Numbered from the stretch's first letter, positions 18,933-28,554 are shown. The stretch is 64,000 bases of DNA from Bacteroidales bacterium (GCA_016286055.1 JAEERW010000005.1:62001-126000); one strand, 5' to 3'. Notes: generated by a model from the sequence alone, not told the origin. Program-made: numbers and translations.

Positions 18933-19209
18933 TGTATATAAAATTTTATTATATTTTAAATTTGCAGGACAAACACCTTCCTCCCTACCCTGCGCTCGGG
19001 ACATCGCCCTTGGTATTAATTTACATCCCGCCTTGGGCTTGGTTTCGGGATTGGCTGCACCGTAGGCAACCTTTGTGAGTTTAATACGTTTCTAATTGCA
19101 CCTCCTTATTTTATAATAGGGGTTTTACAATAGGGCGGCGGCGAAACAAGTTTTGAGAATATCGTGTAGCACGTCGCCCGTTTATATATGCTGATATTCA
19201 ACACATTAC
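18933..19209. other. GC-richer intergenic stretch with leader repeat copy 2
   Basis: This 277-bp gap holds the leader repeat copy 2 (18964-19027; minus strand GGGCGATGTCCCGAG then AGGGTAGGGAGG), a stretch with many short complementary pairs such as CGTG-TAG-CACG near 19163-19173, and no convincing ORF. It is clearly richer in G and C than the neighbouring genes. A dispersed intergenic repeat is a good alternative to a regulatory leader. Confidence 0.4.
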
Positions 19210-19428
19210 TTATGATTCAATTATTACATTAGCACTATATATTATTGTAGGGCTCGCCAAGGGCATTTTTATGGGAGGCTGACCGGGTAGTTTCTTATTT
19301 ATCGGATAAGGAAGAGGCATGGGTGGTGGATCTGACGATACCACTGATGTAGTTAAACACATAAATAATAATAGCAACACATACTTAATTGTGTTTGTTG
19401 ATAGATTTGTTAGAGTCAGTTTTTCCAT
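19210..19428 (-). CDS. Small proline-rich secreted protein
   Basis: The track ORF starts at 19584, but the ATG at 19428 gives a coherent 72-residue product: charged N-terminus, hydrophobic signal (about 15-32, YVLLLLFMCLTTSVVSS), then a proline-rich segment (DPPPMPLPYPINKKLPGQPP) and a short beta-like tail. This layout is seen in small exported Bacteroidetes peptides, but I cannot assign a family. It is the first gene on the minus strand of the cluster, divergent from the TPR regulator, and the TTGCAA array lies just upstream. An unconserved short ORF remains possible. Confidence 0.5.
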   Translation of the reverse strand: MEKLTLTNLSTNTIKYVLLLLFMCLTTSVVSSDPPPMPLPYPINKKLPGQPPIKMPLASPTIIYSANVIIES

Positions 19429-19493
19429 TCTTATAAAATTATTAAGTTTTAATAAATTTTTCGGCAGCAAATTTAAAGTCGAAAAAAACATTA

Positions 19494-19692
19494 TGCAATA
19501 GCACCTTGCAATAAAAAAAAATATAATACTATATATCAACAATTTGCAATTTACATACCCCAATATTTTTATATTTTCTTGCAATTAAAGAGGAATTGCA
19601 ATACAATCATGCAAAAAATAAACGAATTGCAAACGATTGATTATGTGATAGTTGCAAACATCAAAAAGTCAAGGAGTTTACCTAAAATGCAA
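19494..19692. promoter_or_regulatory. Array of TTGCAA/TGCAA words (operator-like)
   Basis: Nine TGCAA words occur in about 200 bp, starting at 19494, 19507, 19545, 19580, 19597, 19610, 19628, 19653 and 19688; six of them are the palindrome TTGCAA. They are not preceded by TAnn, so they are not simply -7 promoter elements. They lie between the divergent small-protein gene and the TPR regulator. Binding sites for the TPR/HTH regulator or another factor are the obvious guess. Confidence 0.6.
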
Positions 19693-19770
19693 TTTAATCA
19701 ACTGATTTACAGTAAATTTCAAAAAAATAAAAAAATTACTTCTTAGTTTTCTTAATTAAAAATTAATATT

Positions 19771-19778
19771 TACCTTTG
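19771..19778 (+). promoter_or_regulatory. -7 promoter element of TPR regulator gene
   Basis: TACCTTTG fits TAnnTTTG exactly and lies 20 bp before the ATG, implying a very short leader. Confidence 0.6.
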
Positions 19779-19797
19779 CCAAAAAGTTATTCTCAAC

Positions 19798-21273
19798 ATG
19801 AAAAACATCATTAGTGCGGCTTTGATAATAGTTTTTTGCAGTATAGCCGCATGCACAGAGCAAAAAACGGAACGATACAAACAGTTAGAGGCCGTAGACT
19901 CTCTATCGAGGCAAAACCAAAATGATTCAGCAAAATATTTGCTCGACTCTACGGGAGCAATACAAACCATAGAAAGCGAAAAGGCTCTATATAACATACT
20001 ATCTGTCAGATTATATGGAACACAAAAATACCCCAAAATATTAGATTCTCTACTAAATTATTCCGAACAATATTTCAAGTCGATAAACGACTCATCGCAC
20101 CTTGCCGAGGTATATATGTACAAAGGAGATGGTTGTTACTTATTCAAAAACAAATACGATAGTTGTGCATATTACATTAACCAAGGAAAACAATTAGCAG
20201 ACCAAGAAGAGCCTGACCATTATCTTCTTTCTCAACTTTATTGGTATCAAGTTTTATTAGATCATGTATCGGGCGAGTTTCATCAAATGATACAGGATGC
20301 GGAAATGCAATCATACCATGCTGAAAAATCCGGCAACAAACGTCAATCAGCATACGCTGCTCTTAATACTGTTACCTCTCATAAATATGCCAACGAAACC
20401 GAAAATATAGATTTGTATATTCAAGCGGCACTTAATTGGTCGAATTATCTCAAACCACAAGATAAGGTGTACATATACAACGTTTATGGAAATATGTACA
20501 TTGACAATAAACCAGAAACAGCAAAAGAAATCTTTGATAAGGCATTAACAATACAACCCGATTCAAAATTAACTAAAGAAAACCTCGCACGCCTATACGT
20601 AAAACAAGGTAACATAAAACAAGCGGAATTGCTCTGCTACGAATGTTCTAACCTAATCTGGTCGGATGATAAGATAGACATTTGGACCATACTCGCCGAT
20701 TGTAAAATTGCATCTAATAATCTTACTGAAGCAATCAAAATACAAAAAAATATAATATCCGAAAAAGATTCCATTATAAAGCGTATTAATAATCATAAAC
20801 CAAAAAAAGCAATACTATCTTCTACCCCAAATGAAACCAAAGAAACAAAAGAAACAAATAATACACTGATAATGAGGGTATTGATATGTGTATTTGCAAT
20901 TTCAACGATATTTTTTGCAGTTTTGTTCATTATTCAAAAACAAAAGACAAAGGCTTTGGAATCAAAAGTTCACGACAATAATCCTCATCCTCAAGAAAAG
21001 ACCTTTATAGAAATATTGGCAGGTAAAGAGAATATGTCGCAATGGAACAAAAAAATGCAATTAGATTTTATTGATTATTGTCGAGATTTACATCCGGAGA
21101 TATTAAACCAAATAGAAACAGAATATCAACCTTTAACGCCAACGTTAATGATATTTCAAATTCTCTCAAAACTCAAAGATCCAAAAGAAATTCAAAATAT
21201 TATGGGCATCACCGAATCAAGTTATTACAGCAATATTTCGCGTATTAAAACGAAAAAGATAACTCTGGAATAA
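19798..21273 (+). CDS. Membrane-spanning TPR protein with cytoplasmic DNA-binding-like tail
   Basis: This 491-residue protein is built as a one-pass signal transducer. Residues 1-19 form a signal with a lipobox-like end (SIAAC). Residues about 25-335 are TPR-like helical repeats (for example AEVYMYKGDGCYLF, AKEIFDKALTIQPDS). A single TM helix spans 360-380. A cytoplasmic segment then ends in a helix-turn-helix-like region (about 445-487, DPKEIQNIMGITESSYYSNI), as in the Bacteroidetes TPR-HTH membrane regulators. It is divergent from, and likely controls, the NVEALA cluster. Whether the N-terminus is cleaved, lipidated or stays as an anchor is open. Confidence 0.75.
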   Translation: MKNIISAALIIVFCSIAACTEQKTERYKQLEAVDSLSRQNQNDSAKYLLDSTGAIQTIESEKALYNILSVRLYGTQKYPKILDSLLNYSEQYFKSINDSSHLAEVYMYKGDGCYLFKNKYDSCAYYINQGKQLADQEEPDHYLLSQLYWYQVLLDHVSGEFHQMIQDAEMQSYHAEKSGNKRQSAYAALNTVTSHKYANETENIDLYIQAALNWSNYLKPQDKVYIYNVYGNMYIDNKPETAKEIFDKALTIQPDSKLTKENLARLYVKQGNIKQAELLCYECSNLIWSDDKIDIWTILADCKIASNNLTEAIKIQKNIISEKDSIIKRINNHKPKKAILSSTPNETKETKETNNTLIMRVLICVFAISTIFFAVLFIIQKQKTKALESKVHDNNPHPQEKTFIEILAGKENMSQWNKKMQLDFIDYCRDLHPEILNQIETEYQPLTPTLMIFQILSKLKDPKEIQNIMGITESSYYSNISRIKTKKITLE

Positions 21274-21278
21274 TGCCC

Positions 21279-21992
21279 CTACATCACCCACATTTTTATC
21301 CCCACCAATATCCCCAAATGCACAGGATAAAAAAGATAATAAAACCATTTGGGCAGTTGTTTGCCGCGCTCGCCGTTGTAGGCAAGGATAAAAATGAGGG
21401 ATATTAATCCAAAACCCTCTACTACACTATAAATCATAGCCTTAATCGGGGTGAACGATTCCACCACAATTTTAAACAATGGCAATGCCACAAGCGTGGC
21501 AGCCGTGGCAGCACAAAACACAGCGGTTTTATTACCTCTAAACTGATAAAAACACGCCACAAGTGCATAACCATAAAAATTGTATTCAAAACCCACCAAA
21601 TATCCTACTACGCCAAACAAAATAAGAATCAGCAACTTATAAAGATACTCAAAGGGCTTATTTTTACAAAGGTCAAACAATGCGAGCATCATCACCGACG
21701 ATGAAAGCACAAAGAAAACGTTTAAATCCTCTAAATTAAGCCACACGCCGTATTTTGCATACGAGAATGGAATTATACTCAGCAACGCCAGCAAAAGCAA
21801 TCTAATGGCATATTTTGGGCGGTTGTGAGTATGTACCGCACCTTCTGCCAAAAGAAAACAAAAAATTATAAAACTCAACCTGCCGATAATGCGCAACCAA
21901 AAAACATCAGGAAACAAAACCACTCCAATATGGTCTATAACCATAGTAAAAAGAGCAAAATGTTTTAGAAAAGCCCCTGAAATTGTTGTCAT
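21279..21992 (-). CDS. TraX-family membrane protein
   Basis: This 237-residue membrane protein has about seven or eight TM helices. The family opening is present: a short cytoplasmic head, then KHFALFTMVIDHIGVVLFP, and IIGRLSFIIFCFLLAEGAVHT. TraX was named for acetylation of F-pilin, but chromosomal Bacteroidetes members have no established substrate. It follows recJ by five bases and is the last gene of the long kinase operon. Its stop nearly meets the convergent TPR regulator gene. Confidence 0.88.
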   Translation of the reverse strand: MTTISGAFLKHFALFTMVIDHIGVVLFPDVFWLRIIGRLSFIIFCFLLAEGAVHTHNRPKYAIRLLLLALLSIIPFSYAKYGVWLNLEDLNVFFVLSSSVMMLALFDLCKNKPFEYLYKLLILILFGVVGYLVGFEYNFYGYALVACFYQFRGNKTAVFCAATAATLVALPLFKIVVESFTPIKAMIYSVVEGFGLISLIFILAYNGERGKQLPKWFYYLFYPVHLGILVGIKMWVM

Positions 21993-21997
21993 CTTGA

Positions 21998-23797
21998 TTA
22001 ATTAAGTTTAATATCTACCACCATTAATTGCAATGATACATTACCTCGAAATTCATTTTTTTGAACGGTGTAGCAAATGTCAAATTTTTCGCCATTGTGT
22101 ATGCGGTTGTAATAGTCTGCCATGCCAAAGGCTATACCCACAAGGCAAACTCCAGTGCTGTCCATAACCTCCAATCTAAGATGTTCGAGGTTTTTGCCAA
22201 CCTTGCGCGTACCGCCGCAATCTACCACATTTTTTGTGGCAAAAATTGGTTCGGTGTTTTCAGGACCAAATGGTTCAAATTGTTGCAAACGGTCGTAAAA
22301 TTTTGTATTTATAACAGAAAAATCGATGTATTGCTCAATCAAAACCTTCGGAGTTTTCTGCGAAGTTTGGATATGATTTTTTACATATTCGAGAAATGCA
22401 GTTTTAAAATTATGATAGTTTTCAAATTTAAGGTTCAATCCTGCGGCAAACTTGTGACCTCCAAAACCTGTTAAATAATTACGACAACTATCGATAGCGT
22501 CGTAAAGGTTGAAATCTGAAACCGAACGCGCCGATCCAGTGAGGGTGTCGCCAATTTTAGAGAACACGATTGTAGGGCGGTAGTAAGATTCGGTAAGTCG
22601 CGACGCCACAATGCCCACCACACCTTTGTGCCAATTGTCGCCGTACACCACTGTGGCAGCGTTAGTATCGTTGCCGGGTTCGTTGCGGAGAGTTTCGAGG
22701 GCGGTTTCGGTAATGTCGCGGTCAAGATCTTTGCGCTCGTTGTTGTAGTCGGAAATCATTTTGGCAAACTCTGCCGCCTCGTCCTCATCTTCGGTGATGA
22801 GCAATCGCACAGCCTGACTGCCTTTGTCGATACGTCCGCAGGCATTGATTCGCGGACCAATTATAAACACCGAATCGTACATCGAAACGTGCTTCTCGGC
22901 AAGTCCCGCCTCTTTTTTGATGGCTTGGAAACAGGTCAGGGGCTGCAATGATAGATTTTGGTCGTTGTAAGAGAACTCCTCGCCATTTAGTTTTTTTAAT
23001 CCGAAATATGCCAAAATACGGTTTTCGTCTACAATTGGCACAATGTCGGAACCGATGCTCACTGCTGTTAAATCAATGTAGTTTAGCAAGTTGACAAACG
23101 GGATATTCCGCCTAATGCACAAAGCCTGCATATATTTAAACCCCACACCGCAGCCCGAAAGTTCGTTGAAAGGATAAGTATTGTCGTTGCGTTTGGCATC
23201 AAGCACAGCCACTGCATTTGGCAATTCTGCACCGGGCGTATGATGGTCGCAGACAATAAAGTCGATACCCAAACTATTTGAATAGTCAACACGAGGGTTG
23301 TCTTTGATACCGCAGTCGAGGGCAATAATGAGCGAACAGCCAGTTTGCGCGGCGTAGTCCACACCTTGCATCGACACACCATAACCCTCTGTATATCTGT
23401 CGGGTATATAATAATCAATATTTTGTGTGCAGTATTTTTTCAAAAAAGAGTAAACAAGCGCCACCGAGGTTGTGCCGTCAACATCGTAGTCGCCATAGAT
23501 AAGGATTTTTTCACCCTTGTCGATAGCAAGCGAAAGACGGTCCACAGCCTTATCCATATCGCGGAAAAGAAACGGGTCGTGAAGTTCGGAGAGCGAAGGA
23601 CGGAGAAACGAGCGGATTTTTTGCAACTCGGTATCACAAGTTTCGGGATTTTGCAGCAAATCAAAATCAACACCAACCCTCTGAGCCAACATTCTCGTAA
23701 GCGGAATGTCGCAAAAGTTGTTGAGTTTTGAATGTAGAAATGCTATCTGGCTGTCGGTAAAATTGCCGCCGCTATTCAGTTCCCAAAGTTTGTTCAT
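21998..23797 (-). CDS. recJ: Single-stranded-DNA-specific exonuclease RecJ
   Basis: This 599-residue DHH/DHHA1 5'-3' exonuclease acts in recombinational and mismatch repair. The DHH domain shows KILIYGDYDVDGTTSVAL, ALDCGIKD and the name-giving motif in FIVCDHHTPG, and DHHA1 carries SARS-like SVSDFNLYDAI with GFGGHKFAAGL. A C-terminal OB domain follows (FEPFGPENTEPIF). The track start at 23875 adds 26 unlikely residues; I use the ATG at 23797 because it gives the normal N-terminus MNKLWELN. It overlaps the end of the upstream DUF2339 gene by 26 bases. Confidence 0.93.
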   Translation of the reverse strand: MNKLWELNSGGNFTDSQIAFLHSKLNNFCDIPLTRMLAQRVGVDFDLLQNPETCDTELQKIRSFLRPSLSELHDPFLFRDMDKAVDRLSLAIDKGEKILIYGDYDVDGTTSVALVYSFLKKYCTQNIDYYIPDRYTEGYGVSMQGVDYAAQTGCSLIIALDCGIKDNPRVDYSNSLGIDFIVCDHHTPGAELPNAVAVLDAKRNDNTYPFNELSGCGVGFKYMQALCIRRNIPFVNLLNYIDLTAVSIGSDIVPIVDENRILAYFGLKKLNGEEFSYNDQNLSLQPLTCFQAIKKEAGLAEKHVSMYDSVFIIGPRINACGRIDKGSQAVRLLITEDEDEAAEFAKMISDYNNERKDLDRDITETALETLRNEPGNDTNAATVVYGDNWHKGVVGIVASRLTESYYRPTIVFSKIGDTLTGSARSVSDFNLYDAIDSCRNYLTGFGGHKFAAGLNLKFENYHNFKTAFLEYVKNHIQTSQKTPKVLIEQYIDFSVINTKFYDRLQQFEPFGPENTEPIFATKNVVDCGGTRKVGKNLEHLRLEVMDSTGVCLVGIAFGMADYYNRIHNGEKFDICYTVQKNEFRGNVSLQLMVVDIKLN

Positions 23798-26066
23798 CGT
23801 CCTGTAGTTTATCTTTTTTGAAGTATTTAGAGTAAATGTACGACACAAGTAAGAATGTAACACCCACAGCCACAAACACTACGGCTTTGACCCATAATTC
23901 AGAGTTCCAAATGTCGTAGAAAAACAGTTTTAAAACAGTAGCACCCGAAAGCACGAAACCACAAATTCGGAGATGCTTTAATTCGAGTTTGAAACCAATT
24001 ATAAACAATGCCAGCGATGCCAGACCGAACCAGACGCTCAGCCAAATGCCATAAGAATTAATAGCTTCGGTGCGAGAAAGAAGATTTATAATTTCAGAAC
24101 CAACCACCCATACAACTGTGATTGACACGGAAATGTCGGTAAGTATATCAAAATTTTTAAAAGAGGACTTGTTTCGTTGTTTGATAGCAAAAACCAAAAA
24201 ACCAACTACCACTGCCAACGACACATAACGCCATACAGGATAAGGAGTTTCTAAATGTAAAGTGCGTATCTCGGAGAGGGCAGGCAACAAGGATATACAA
24301 ATCAAAGCCAAACATAAAATCATCAGCACAAATCCTATACTTCTGACGTAAGCGTATGATGTAAAGAATTTAGGCAAAACAATGGCCGCAACCACAAGAA
24401 CGCCGAGCCAGATCACAAGCATTATAGTTTTAAGATTGGATTGTACATAGTCGAAATGCCAGTTGTCGATATAATTCCAATAAATACCAATTTCGTGAGC
24501 CAATGAAAAATATACTGCCATCACAAGCAATATGCTCACCGAAATCTGTTGAGATTTAACAGTTAAATATCTTAACATAAAAGCCAAAACAGCAATATAG
24601 AATAATTTGGTTATAAATCCTGTGTTAAGGAAAATGAGAAAACCTTCGGGCAGAGCGTAGTTGTAGTCAGTCAAGGGTAAAAAGAGGAACACCACTGCAA
24701 ACGATAGGTATATCATCACCAATGAGAACCGTTTAAAATAATCATGGCGCAAAAACCAATAAATCAAAGCCGAAACCATTATTTCTATGGCGTACACCAG
24801 CGGGAACCACTGCGAATATTCAGGTATGAAATTTATAATCAACGCCAAATTGGCTAATATCAAAGCGTAAGTAAAAGGTGTGGTAAACAACGATTTTGAT
24901 TCGGACAAAAATCTCTGAAACAGAAACGCTGTAATACTCAATGCCACAGCCATTAAAAGAAAGACGCACGAAATATTGTGCCGATTGTGCAATTCCACAG
25001 AAACACAAACGGCAAACACTATGAAGTTTAAAGAGCTTATAAACAAAAACCTAGAATTAAAATTAGGTTTTGCCCTCATCAATATAACAGAGCCAGCATA
25101 AAACACAGCACTTAAAAGTGCAAAAAACAATACATTAACCCAATGCGACAAGTCTGCACCGTCGAAAAACTTTACTAGACAAACAAATCCTGTGACGCAA
25201 AACGAAGTAGCATAAGGCGACGACCATTTTTTTATTCTATAAACAAAGCATAGAGCCACATTCACCAACGTCACAAAAATCATCCAAAAGTATGTTCTAT
25301 TGACGTGGGAATCAAACGAATAGCCAGCACAAAACGGAGAAATATAAAAACCTATTAGTGCGTAAGAAAACAGAAATTTGTTGTTTTTGATAAAGGCAAA
25401 AGCGAGCAAGGCAGAAGAAATTGTCCAAGCAATAGCAAGAGTTACAGGCGAAGTAAATAGGTCAAAATATCCATAAGCCAAACTTGTGATAGCAAAGCCC
25501 AGCGTTGCGCCACCAAATAAAAGGGTATCTTTCAGTACTTTGCGTTTAGCATGAATTTTAATGGCACTGCCCACCATAAGAGCAGATGTCAAATAACCTA
25601 GTACAACTCGTCCTACAGAACCTATTAAATCTCTATCCAACAATATTTTAATACAGATAATCAAACCCAAAACAGCAATAAAAATACCTACAATAGCCAT
25701 CCATTTAACACCAAGATTGCGCTCAGTGTCGATAGGTTCGGCAGGTTTTGTTTTTGCAACTGAAGGTATTTCTTTTTGGGGTAATGGTTGCTCTTTTACA
25801 AGCGATTGTGGCGGCACGGGAGAAACTGGTTCTACAAACGGCGGAGGTGCAATTTCAGTTGCTTCTGTTGATGTAAACGCATCGAGTTTATCTTCAACAC
25901 CTTGAGCTTCAAACGCGGGAGGAGAATACAGTGTCTCGTTCCTATTTTGGGCTATCGACAAGTTTATCTGAGCACGCAACTCTGCAATCTCCTTATCGAG
26001 TTTTTCGCGTTGACTCATAAGGGCAAAAAGGCGTTGCACCATTTGATGTTGATCTACATTCTCCAT
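23772..26066 (-). CDS. DUF2339 polytopic membrane protein, copy B
   Basis: This 764-residue protein has a short N-terminal coiled-coil (about 12-45, REKLDKEIAELRAQ) and a Pro/Gln-rich linker, then more than twenty predicted TM helices. The block opens with NLGVKWMAIVGIFIAVLGL and ends with a charged tail. DUF2339 proteins are widespread but uncharacterised. It is a paralogue of the neighbouring copy A; both keep the conserved pairs GGATLGFAITSLAYGYFD and LRICGFVLSGATVLKLFFYDIWN. I use the ATG at 26066 rather than the TTG two codons earlier. It is separated from copy A by only ten bases. Confidence 0.88.
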   Translation of the reverse strand: MENVDQHQMVQRLFALMSQREKLDKEIAELRAQINLSIAQNRNETLYSPPAFEAQGVEDKLDAFTSTEATEIAPPPFVEPVSPVPPQSLVKEQPLPQKEIPSVAKTKPAEPIDTERNLGVKWMAIVGIFIAVLGLIICIKILLDRDLIGSVGRVVLGYLTSALMVGSAIKIHAKRKVLKDTLLFGGATLGFAITSLAYGYFDLFTSPVTLAIAWTISSALLAFAFIKNNKFLFSYALIGFYISPFCAGYSFDSHVNRTYFWMIFVTLVNVALCFVYRIKKWSSPYATSFCVTGFVCLVKFFDGADLSHWVNVLFFALLSAVFYAGSVILMRAKPNFNSRFLFISSLNFIVFAVCVSVELHNRHNISCVFLLMAVALSITAFLFQRFLSESKSLFTTPFTYALILANLALIINFIPEYSQWFPLVYAIEIMVSALIYWFLRHDYFKRFSLVMIYLSFAVVFLFLPLTDYNYALPEGFLIFLNTGFITKLFYIAVLAFMLRYLTVKSQQISVSILLVMAVYFSLAHEIGIYWNYIDNWHFDYVQSNLKTIMLVIWLGVLVVAAIVLPKFFTSYAYVRSIGFVLMILCLALICISLLPALSEIRTLHLETPYPVWRYVSLAVVVGFLVFAIKQRNKSSFKNFDILTDISVSITVVWVVGSEIINLLSRTEAINSYGIWLSVWFGLASLALFIIGFKLELKHLRICGFVLSGATVLKLFFYDIWNSELWVKAVVFVAVGVTFLLVSYIYSKYFKKDKLQDDEQTLGTE

Positions 26067-26076
26067 AATCAATAAA

Positions 26077-28554
26077 TTAAGGTGTTACAATATCATCGTG
26101 TTTTTCTTCTTCTAACTTGCCTTGTTGGTCCGACTGATTGTGATTTTTGAAATATTTGGAATAAATATATGAAATAAGCAAGAACACCAATCCGATAGCC
26201 ACAAACACTGCAGCTTTTACAATTAGTTCTGAGTTCCAAATATCCACAAAGAATAATTTCAACACAGTGATACCCGCCATCACAAATCCCAATACACGCA
26301 AATGCTTGATTTTGTATTTTAAACCAAGAACAAACAATAGCAACGAAGAAACTGTAAACCAAAGTGTTACAAAAGCACGGTATTGTTTGATGTTGAAGTC
26401 GTAAAGTTGGAAAAGATTATGAATTTCGGCAGCAACTATCCAGATAATTGCACCTGAGGCTATTATATCCGAAAAAGTGTCAAAATAATCAATCAATTTA
26501 GAATTGCGGAATTTAATTATGAAGAAAATCACCAACGCCGCCACAGCCAACGAGCCGTATCGCCACAAATGATATGTGCCAGGGACAGGGTCAAAACAGC
26601 CTCGCAACATATTCAGATGATATATTCCCGACACACAGAAATAGATTATCGAAATAAGCAACGAAGCCTTGCCAAGTATTATAAAATCTTTTGTCCAACT
26701 AAGACGCTTGGGAAGATTTGACAATATCAACGAAAAACCAAAGCATCCAAACAACATAATGCTCAAACTTGAAACACATTCGAGAGCGTTGCCCGAATAA
26801 TAGACATTTACGTAATGCCAATAGTTGTAATCCTCTGATACAAAGGAAACAAACATACATGCCACCACCACAAAAGATGTAAATGGTTTTCGAGGAATGA
26901 TTTTTACAATATAAAGATAAACCATCACACAGATAAACACCAATTGACCCAAGAAAAAGGGATTAAATATGAAAGTGTACTTTCCGTAGTGTTGATATGA
27001 GATAATATTATATAAAGGAATGATAATAAAAATCATCACAACACCAATGTAGGTAAGAGTTGCTGCAAACGATTTATAACCTTTTCCATATAAACAACGG
27101 TAAAGGAAAACAAATGCGAGAATATCTATAGAGAACAAGAATGGTAACCAGTGTACATGCGGTTTCACAAAATCATAAACGAAAAACGACACATTCAACA
27201 ACAGAAGTCCCACGAAATAAGGAACGGTAAAAAACGCTTTTACCTCTGTCTTATATATCCTAAACAATACTCCCGTAAGTGCCAGAGCTACCGACGTTGC
27301 CACAAAGATTGGAGCTATGAGGTGTCGGTTTTCAAACTTAAGCACTACCATCAAAAGAAAGACTAATATGCTGATGATAGAGAAAAATCCAAAATACTCG
27401 CTGGAACTATTTTTAAAACTCTCGCTTTTATTATTCAAACTCAGAATCACTATTCCGGCATAAAACAAAACCAACAACAATGCAAAATATCCTAAATATA
27501 TGTATAGCGAATAATCAACACCATATTTTATTATAAACAATTCATTTGACACAGTAATAATAAATGATAAAATGTATGTCGAAACCCAGGTCTTTACTTT
27601 GTAAAGATACAAGTGCAGAATGTTGATGACAACTGTAAACGGCATCCAAAAACACTGATTAGAACTTCTGTACCAAGGTATTCCCGAACACAATGGCGCT
27701 AATACCAAGCCCAGGAAGGCATAATTGTACATTATCCATTTATTTTTCACAAACGAGAAGTAAGACAATCCCAACGAAATAGCCAAGGTAATAACCAACG
27801 CAGCATACGATGGTATCATATCGTAGAATCCATACGCCACACTCGTAACCGCATAGCCAAGTGTTGAGCCTCCGATTATAAGCGTATCTTTCAGTACTTT
27901 ATGTTGTTCAGAAACTTTAAAGGAGAAGAATGTCATAACTGCTGCCGCTACATAACCCATCGATACAATTGCCACTGGTCCGAGCAAGCCTTTGTCTAAC
28001 ATATATTTGATACACAAGGCAAGACCCAACACAGCGATAAAGATACCAGAAATAGCCATCCACCTGATACCAATATTCTTTTCGGCATTGGTTGCTGCCT
28101 CGGCTTGCGACTTGGCAGGTGATTTTTTGATTTTTTCTACAGGTTTGGGTTCGGCTGGTTCGGGTTGCGGCTCGGTTACTTCTAACTGCGGCTCGGTTAC
28201 TTGAGGTTGAGATTCCACAATTTCGGGCTGCGGCTCGGTTACTTCGGGCTGCGGCTCTGATATTTCAAACGTAGGTGGAACAGACATTTCTGGTTGCGAA
28301 ACAGGTTCTGAAGGCTGAGAAACAGGTTCTGTTTGCTCTGGAACAACTTCAGACACCGTGGCAACAACTTTCTTTTGCGGTTCTGCTACAGAAATAGGTT
28401 GAGTTGACGTGGCAGAAACATTATTATGCTGCATAGCAATAAGAACATTGACAGCTCTTCGCATAGCTTCAACGTTATTATTGATCTTTTCGCACATACT
28501 CATAAGAGCCTTTATGCTCTCTGCGTTCAATTTATCATTGTCAACTTTTTCCAT
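26077..28554 (-). CDS. DUF2339 polytopic membrane protein, copy A
   Basis: This 825-residue paralogue of the downstream gene has an N-terminal helical segment and an unusual low-complexity linker of Glu/Pro/Gln/Thr repeats (about residues 95-150, units like VTEPQPE), then a TM-rich body from about 165 onward (NIGIRWMAISGIFIAVLGL). The linker is longer than in copy B and could hold the N-terminus away from the membrane. Membrane location is sure; the function of the family is not known. Its placement directly after the Hsp70-like gene (20 bp gap) suggests a part in the same module. Confidence 0.88.
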   Translation of the reverse strand: MEKVDNDKLNAESIKALMSMCEKINNNVEAMRRAVNVLIAMQHNNVSATSTQPISVAEPQKKVVATVSEVVPEQTEPVSQPSEPVSQPEMSVPPTFEISEPQPEVTEPQPEIVESQPQVTEPQLEVTEPQPEPAEPKPVEKIKKSPAKSQAEAATNAEKNIGIRWMAISGIFIAVLGLALCIKYMLDKGLLGPVAIVSMGYVAAAVMTFFSFKVSEQHKVLKDTLIIGGSTLGYAVTSVAYGFYDMIPSYAALVITLAISLGLSYFSFVKNKWIMYNYAFLGLVLAPLCSGIPWYRSSNQCFWMPFTVVINILHLYLYKVKTWVSTYILSFIITVSNELFIIKYGVDYSLYIYLGYFALLLVLFYAGIVILSLNNKSESFKNSSSEYFGFFSIISILVFLLMVVLKFENRHLIAPIFVATSVALALTGVLFRIYKTEVKAFFTVPYFVGLLLLNVSFFVYDFVKPHVHWLPFLFSIDILAFVFLYRCLYGKGYKSFAATLTYIGVVMIFIIIPLYNIISYQHYGKYTFIFNPFFLGQLVFICVMVYLYIVKIIPRKPFTSFVVVACMFVSFVSEDYNYWHYVNVYYSGNALECVSSLSIMLFGCFGFSLILSNLPKRLSWTKDFIILGKASLLISIIYFCVSGIYHLNMLRGCFDPVPGTYHLWRYGSLAVAALVIFFIIKFRNSKLIDYFDTFSDIIASGAIIWIVAAEIHNLFQLYDFNIKQYRAFVTLWFTVSSLLLFVLGLKYKIKHLRVLGFVMAGITVLKLFFVDIWNSELIVKAAVFVAIGLVFLLISYIYSKYFKNHNQSDQQGKLEEEKHDDIVTP

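Larger units (their letters stand above)
19429..19797. other. Intergenic region between divergent cluster genes
   Basis: This 369-bp AT-rich control region contains the TGCAA array and, at its right edge, the promoter for the TPR regulator. I found no ORF, tRNA or clear hairpin terminator in it. Confidence 0.7.

Noticed and set aside
19140-19209. In-frame continuation after the stop of the 72-residue gene (ISAYINGRRATRY...)
   Set aside because: It looked like the lost end of a DUF3244-type protein, but two stops intervene and the DNA is rich in hairpins; more likely intergenic repeat.
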